Shown here: piece by piece, positions 61,257 through 64,000 of the stretch
How the letters are laid out: the number at the start of each line of letters is the position of its first letter
How positions within the stretch are numbered: the stretch's first letter is position 1
The notes under the pieces: generated by a model
Told to the model about the DNA's origin: nothing
Databases searched by the model: none
Seen by the model: the letters and a program-made list of their open reading frames with translations, nothing else
Program-made: the position numbers and the translations under genes
Assembly (NCBI RefSeq): GCF_000298315.2
Contig: NZ_AEYE02000016.1
Span: forward strand, 1-64,000
Direction: 5' to 3'
DNA length: 64,000 nucleotides
Source of the DNA: Rhizobium grahamii CCGE 502
GTDB lineage: Bacteria > Pseudomonadota > Alphaproteobacteria > Rhizobiales > Rhizobiaceae

Positions 61257-61664
61257 ATGGATCGAGTAGTCATCATTCCGGAGGAAATGCGCGAAATCGT
61301 CGCGCGCGCGGGGTATGCCCCGGCGGTTAAGGTCGGCGATACGATCTACGTCGTCGGGCAAGTCGGCCGCACGAGGGACCTTCAGGTGATTGAGGACGCG
61401 CAAGAGCAGTTTCGCGCCATGTGGGAAAACCTGCGCATTGTCCTTGAGGCAGCTAACTGCACCTTCGACGACGTGGTGGAGATGACTAGCTATCATGTTG
61501 AGATGTCGAAGCACATGGATATCTTCCGGACGGTGAAGAACGAAGTCTTCCCAAAAGGAACCTACGCATGGACGCGCATCGGCGTATCCGAGCTTGCACA
61601 TACGGGCTTGCTTGCCGAGGTGAAATGCGTCGCGGTAAAGCAATCGCAGACAACCTCAAGCTGA
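61257..61664 (+). CDS. RidA-family (YjgF/UK114) protein
   Basis: A 135-aa protein of the Rid superfamily, whose archetype hydrolyses reactive enamine/imine intermediates. VKVGDTIYVVGQVGRTRDLQ, QFRAMWENLRIVLEAANCTF, DDVVEMTSYHVEM and YAWTRIGVSELAHTGLLAEV are the conserved blocks. The arginine that binds the imine carboxylate in RidA (usually R105 in a 'xRxxVxV' motif) is represented by WTRIGVSEL. The start ATG has AGGACG close upstream. Divergent from the TetR gene. Confidence 0.87.
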   Translation: MDRVVIIPEEMREIVARAGYAPAVKVGDTIYVVGQVGRTRDLQVIEDAQEQFRAMWENLRIVLEAANCTFDDVVEMTSYHVEMSKHMDIFRTVKNEVFPKGTYAWTRIGVSELAHTGLLAEVKCVAVKQSQTTSS

Positions 61665-61771
61665 TTGGCCAAACAGGCTCAGCCAGCCACTCCGCTTGAC
61701 GCGAATCGAACCAGCGTTCCGAAGAACGGCCCCCCATTACCACCAATGCAACCAACCCGCACTTTCAGTTA

Positions 61772-61800
61772 TTGCAGTTAGAGGCCTTGTTCGCTATATT
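61772..61800 (+). promoter_or_regulatory. Sigma-70-type promoter for the toxin-antitoxin pair
   Basis: TTGCAG and TATATT separated by 17 bases, ending 21 bp upstream of the antitoxin ATG. Overlapping it is a short direct repeat (CAGTTATTGCAGTTA), which could bind the antitoxin for autoregulation. Confidence 0.5.
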
Positions 61801-61821
61801 GACGGCGAAGGAGATATCGTC

Positions 61822-62268
61822 ATGGCCAGCCAGATTGTTCATTTCGCCAGACTGTCAGATCGCGACCGAAAAATAGCAACGCCCTTACCAAAGCTGGTTG
61901 CCGGCGACAGGCTGGAACTCCACGTTCGTGATGCAGGTGGCAAGGAGCGGACGCTCCCGATCCCGCCCTCGGCCGCTGCGGCTGTTGAAGCCCTTCTGGC
62001 GCACATGCTGCGCGGAGAGCGCGTTGCCGTGCTGGCCGAGGACCAGGAACTGAGCCCGAGCGAAATTTCAGCCATTCTCGGCATCTCCCGCCCGCTCGTC
62101 GTCTTGCGCATGGACCGGGGCGATCTGCCATTCCGCTACGTCGGCAAACACCGCCGCGCCCTCCTTAAGGATGTGCTCGCGTTGAAGTCGAAGCTCGACA
62201 AACGACAGACGGCGATGGAAGCGCTAGCCGAGGACACAGAGGACCTGATCGAGACCTATGGCCTCTAA
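61822..62268 (+). CDS. Antitoxin with excisionase-type HTH
   Basis: A 148-aa protein. The first 60 residues are beta-rich (GDRLELHVRDAGGKERTLPI); the middle holds an excisionase/MerR-like winged helix (LSPSEISAILGISRPLVVLR, MDRGDLPFRYVGKHRRALLK). The C-terminal helix (LDKRQTAMEALAEDTEDLIE) probably binds the toxin. AAGGAG lies eight bases before the ATG. It overlaps the PIN-domain gene by 11 bp, the classical toxin-antitoxin arrangement with the antitoxin first. Confidence 0.85.
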   Translation: MASQIVHFARLSDRDRKIATPLPKLVAGDRLELHVRDAGGKERTLPIPPSAAAAVEALLAHMLRGERVAVLAEDQELSPSEISAILGISRPLVVLRMDRGDLPFRYVGKHRRALLKDVLALKSKLDKRQTAMEALAEDTEDLIETYGL

Positions 62269-63145
62269 TCCGCCCGTCGCGGTGTACGATGCCTGCGTCC
62301 TCTACCCCTTCCACCTCCGCAACATTCTGATCCAGTGCGCCTTCGACGGTCTTGTCGAGGCGCGCTGGACCGACGATATACATGATGAGTGGATGCGCAA
62401 TCTCGCCGCCAACACACCAGGTTTGTCAATCGACCGTTTGAGAGCCACGCGCGACCGGATGAACGCGGTCCTCCCAGAAGCAGTCGTGGCTGACTATCGC
62501 CCGATGATTCACGCACTCACGCTACCGGATCCCGATGATCGACATGTCCTCGCGGCAGCCATCGCGGGCAAAGCCTCCGTCATCGTCACCTGGAACCTGA
62601 AGGACTTTCCCGCAAGCAACCTTCTCGCCCATGGTGTGACCAGCAAGTCGCCAGATGATTTCCTCACCGATCTCCATGCGGCGTTTCCGGAAGCGCTAAT
62701 CTCCAGTGTCAAAAGTGCGAGGCATAATCTGCGAAAGTCGATTCCATCGGTTGAGGCGTTCGTCGACGTGCTTCATCAAGGCGGGTTGAAGAAGTTTTCA
62801 GGGATGCTACGCTGTTCGTCAAAACCGTCAAAACGACCAGCATCGATGCGGCTTATAATCAGACAACATTCTACGAGGCTTGGCGGTTGGCGATCCAGCG
62901 CTACGGCATCTACAATCCGCATACCGGCCGCGGCGCCATTAAGGGTCTGCTACCCCATGGCCCCCCACAATGTCCGGGACGTGCTTGCCACTCACATCCT
63001 GAAGCAAACAGGATCCTATGAGCAGGCCAGTTATGCCATTCAGGACACGCCCGACGTCGTGCAGCAGCACTACGGACGTTTTCTGCCTCAAGACAAGGCA
63101 GCATTAGCTGCGCGGATCCTCAATCAGGTATGGGAGGCAGCTTAG
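62258..63145 (+). CDS. PIN-domain toxin whose C terminus is fused to an integrase remnant
   Basis: The first 185 residues form a PIN nuclease of the VapC-like/PIN_3 type. AVYDACVLYPFHLRN has the first Asp, WTDDIHDEWMRN the Glu, and LPDPDDRHVLAAAI the third acidic pair; VTWNLKDFP closes the active site. After VDVLHQGGLKKFSGM the natural end is lost. The frame runs into foreign sequence, first out of frame with an integrase gene and then, past a poly-C tract, in frame with its last 60 codons. So the toxin has a 110-residue unnatural tail and may be inactive. Confidence 0.75.
   Translation: MASNPPVAVYDACVLYPFHLRNILIQCAFDGLVEARWTDDIHDEWMRNLAANTPGLSIDRLRATRDRMNAVLPEAVVADYRPMIHALTLPDPDDRHVLAAAIAGKASVIVTWNLKDFPASNLLAHGVTSKSPDDFLTDLHAAFPEALISSVKSARHNLRKSIPSVEAFVDVLHQGGLKKFSGMLRCSSKPSKRPASMRLIIRQHSTRLGGWRSSATASTIRIPAAAPLRVCYPMAPHNVRDVLATHILKQTGSYEQASYAIQDTPDVVQQHYGRFLPQDKAALAARILNQVWEAA
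62803..63145 (+). pseudogene. Tyrosine-recombinase (integrase) C-terminal relic
   Basis: From 62803 one frame reads DATLFVKTVKTTSIDAAYNQ, TTFYEAWRLAIQRYGIYNPH and GAIKGLLPHGP. After the six-C tract at 62961-62966 the next frame continues HNVRDVLATHILKQTGSYEQ and VVQQHYGRFLPQDKAALAAR. HNVR is the HxxR box and the Tyr in QHYGRF the nucleophile. Removing one C restores a single frame. The N-terminal half is missing; the sequence joins the PIN gene directly. A deletion therefore fused the two genes. Confidence 0.85.
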
Positions 63146-63488
63146 CGTTTTGGATGCTTCGCTTAGGCCATTGCAGGCATATGTGCAAAATGTCCGCGGC
63201 AACTGGGCACTGCTTATCGTCTCCGCCTTGAAGGGATCAGAACCAACGGCCCTGTCAATTCAAATTTCCTCTGTAACAGATTCGCTAGGCGAGCCAAGAA
63301 TTTGGCCTGGCTGGAATGACTGATTGAGATCTGAAGCTGACAGGCAGCTCCAAGTCTGCCGTCTACGCTAGCGGACGCCGCCCGCAGGTTGCCTGTTCTT
63401 GCCGCCCCGCTGCCGGTCGCTTGCCGATCATTTGCCTCACGCCCTGATCCATCCTGTTGTAGGCTGCACCAGCTAGAAGGGGGCCCCT
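63146..63488. other. 343-bp gap containing the second repeat copy
   Basis: Between the integrase relic and the XRE gene. The only feature I see is the 20-bp repeat at 63224. AAGGGGG precedes the XRE start, so that gene's promoter should be in the last 150 bp. Confidence 0.4.
63224..63243 (+). repeat. 20-bp direct repeat, copy 2
   Basis: CGCCTTGAAGGGATCAGAAC, differing from the copy at 54755 by one base, same orientation. It lies 78 bp after the integrase relic's stop, where an attachment site would be expected. Confidence 0.45.
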
Positions 63489-63968
63489 ATGAAAAAATAC
63501 ACCGCTAAAGGAGCGACGATCAAAGAGTTGCGCGGGGGCCTTGACCGGCTGAGCACGCAAAAGGAGAAGGCGGCGGAAATCGGCGTCAGCGAACGCATGC
63601 TCGGTTTGATTGAAAATAATAATGCCGCCATCCCCATGACTACGGTCGATCGCTTGGCGAAAGCGCTTGGCGTGCGTCGCGAGCAGATCATCTATTCGGA
63701 AGGCGGGCCGGCTAGCGTGGAGGCGCTAGAGTCTACGGTTCCTCCGCTCCCTCCGGTCCCGCCTGTGGACTCTACCTTGGAGGAGCCGCCGCACGTCATT
63801 CCGCGCTTCGAGTGGGATTATGCCTACGCCACATCTGACGAGACGAGGCTCTATCACGAAGCGTCGCATTATCATGACCTTGTCACGGCAATTGAAATTG
63901 CGCTCACCGAAGAGACCAGTGGGGAGAACCCGTTTAACTGGCAACCGACAGATATCCATCCCACTTGA
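63489..63968 (+). CDS. XRE-family transcriptional regulator
   Basis: A 159-aa protein. The N-terminal Cro/C1-type HTH (IKELRGGLDRLSTQKEKAAE, IGVSERMLGLIENNNAAIPM, TTVDRLAKALGVRREQIIY) is followed by a Pro-rich linker (PPLPPVPPVDS) and a C-terminal part with HEASHYHDLVTAIEIALTEE. The partner domain is not recognised. AAGGGGG precedes the ATG. It ends 32 bp before the window edge; what it controls is outside the view. Confidence 0.85.
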   Translation: MKKYTAKGATIKELRGGLDRLSTQKEKAAEIGVSERMLGLIENNNAAIPMTTVDRLAKALGVRREQIIYSEGGPASVEALESTVPPLPPVPPVDSTLEEPPHVIPRFEWDYAYATSDETRLYHEASHYHDLVTAIEIALTEETSGENPFNWQPTDIHPT

Positions 63969-64000
63969 TTTCATACAGCCAATCAGGCCCAGCTTGTGGA

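Noticed and set aside
1-64000. CRISPR arrays, tRNA or rRNA genes, complete insertion sequences
   Set aside because: No regularly spaced repeats, cloverleaf-like sequences, rRNA segments or intact transposase genes were found on either strand by reading.

Overview
The window looks like an accessory replicon or island region of an alphaproteobacterium of the Rhizobiales (Rhizobium/Sinorhizobium-like). This rests on the evenly high-GC codon use, FixJ-type two-component genes, many paralogous medium-chain (MDR) and short-chain (SDR) oxidoreductases, and small proteins of rhizobial type. I see no rRNA, tRNA, CRISPR array or intact insertion sequence. Gene relics are common: GGDEF, thiolase, MDR, LuxR, integrase and alpha/beta-hydrolase fragments, plus one gene with an in-frame amber stop. 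This fits a plastic, plasmid-like region.

Layout. 0-3.6 kb: tautomerase, MDR, an unknown protein and cystathionine beta-lyase. 3.6-9.0 kb (minus): a tightly packed run of alpha/beta hydrolase, metallo-beta-lactamase-fold protein, AhpD-like protein, a cobalt-type nitrile hydratase/thiocyanate hydrolase split into three subunits, an aquaporin-like channel, and the cobalt importer CbtB-CbtA. 9.2-12.4 kb: triple-PAS histidine kinase, FixJ-like regulator and stand-alone receiver. 12.4-17.0 kb: AraC regulator divergent from SnoaL-like, Gfo/Idh/MocA, MDR and SDR genes. 17.5-22 kb: MgtC, a membrane diguanylate cyclase with a solute-binding protein, and GST. 22.3-28.8 kb: decaying genes, AcuI-like MDR, another MDR, an SDR divergent from an HxlR regulator, and a small ion channel.

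28.9-51.2 kb is the most unusual part. It is a block of almost entirely exported or membrane proteins: two paralogous Gly/Tyr-rich secreted proteins, an OmpA-like protein, a Cys-rich repeat protein, three HupE/UreJ-type membrane proteins, a PpiC-type isomerase, a DUF3604 protein, a membrane-anchored TPR protein that may be a regulator, a DUF900 lipoprotein, a small lipoprotein, a 2H phosphoesterase-like protein, an arylsulfatase, a HAD phosphatase, an eight-heme c-type cytochrome with HEAT/TPR-like repeats, and an outer-membrane barrel. I read it as one envelope system of unknown function; this is inference from co-location, strand structure and shared localisation.

51.4-64 kb: an MDR pseudogene, two tandem HD proteins resembling cyanamide hydratases (one exported), a GlxA-type regulator, and a periplasmic redox operon (unknown secreted protein, cytochrome b, molybdopterin oxidoreductase) under a TetR repressor whose two operators are visible. 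A second TetR repressor follows, with two palindromic operators, an MFS exporter and RidA. Last come a toxin-antitoxin pair whose PIN toxin is fused to an integrase relic, and an XRE regulator. A 20-bp direct repeat at 54.76 and 63.22 kb brackets the 55-63 kb part and may mark an old integration.
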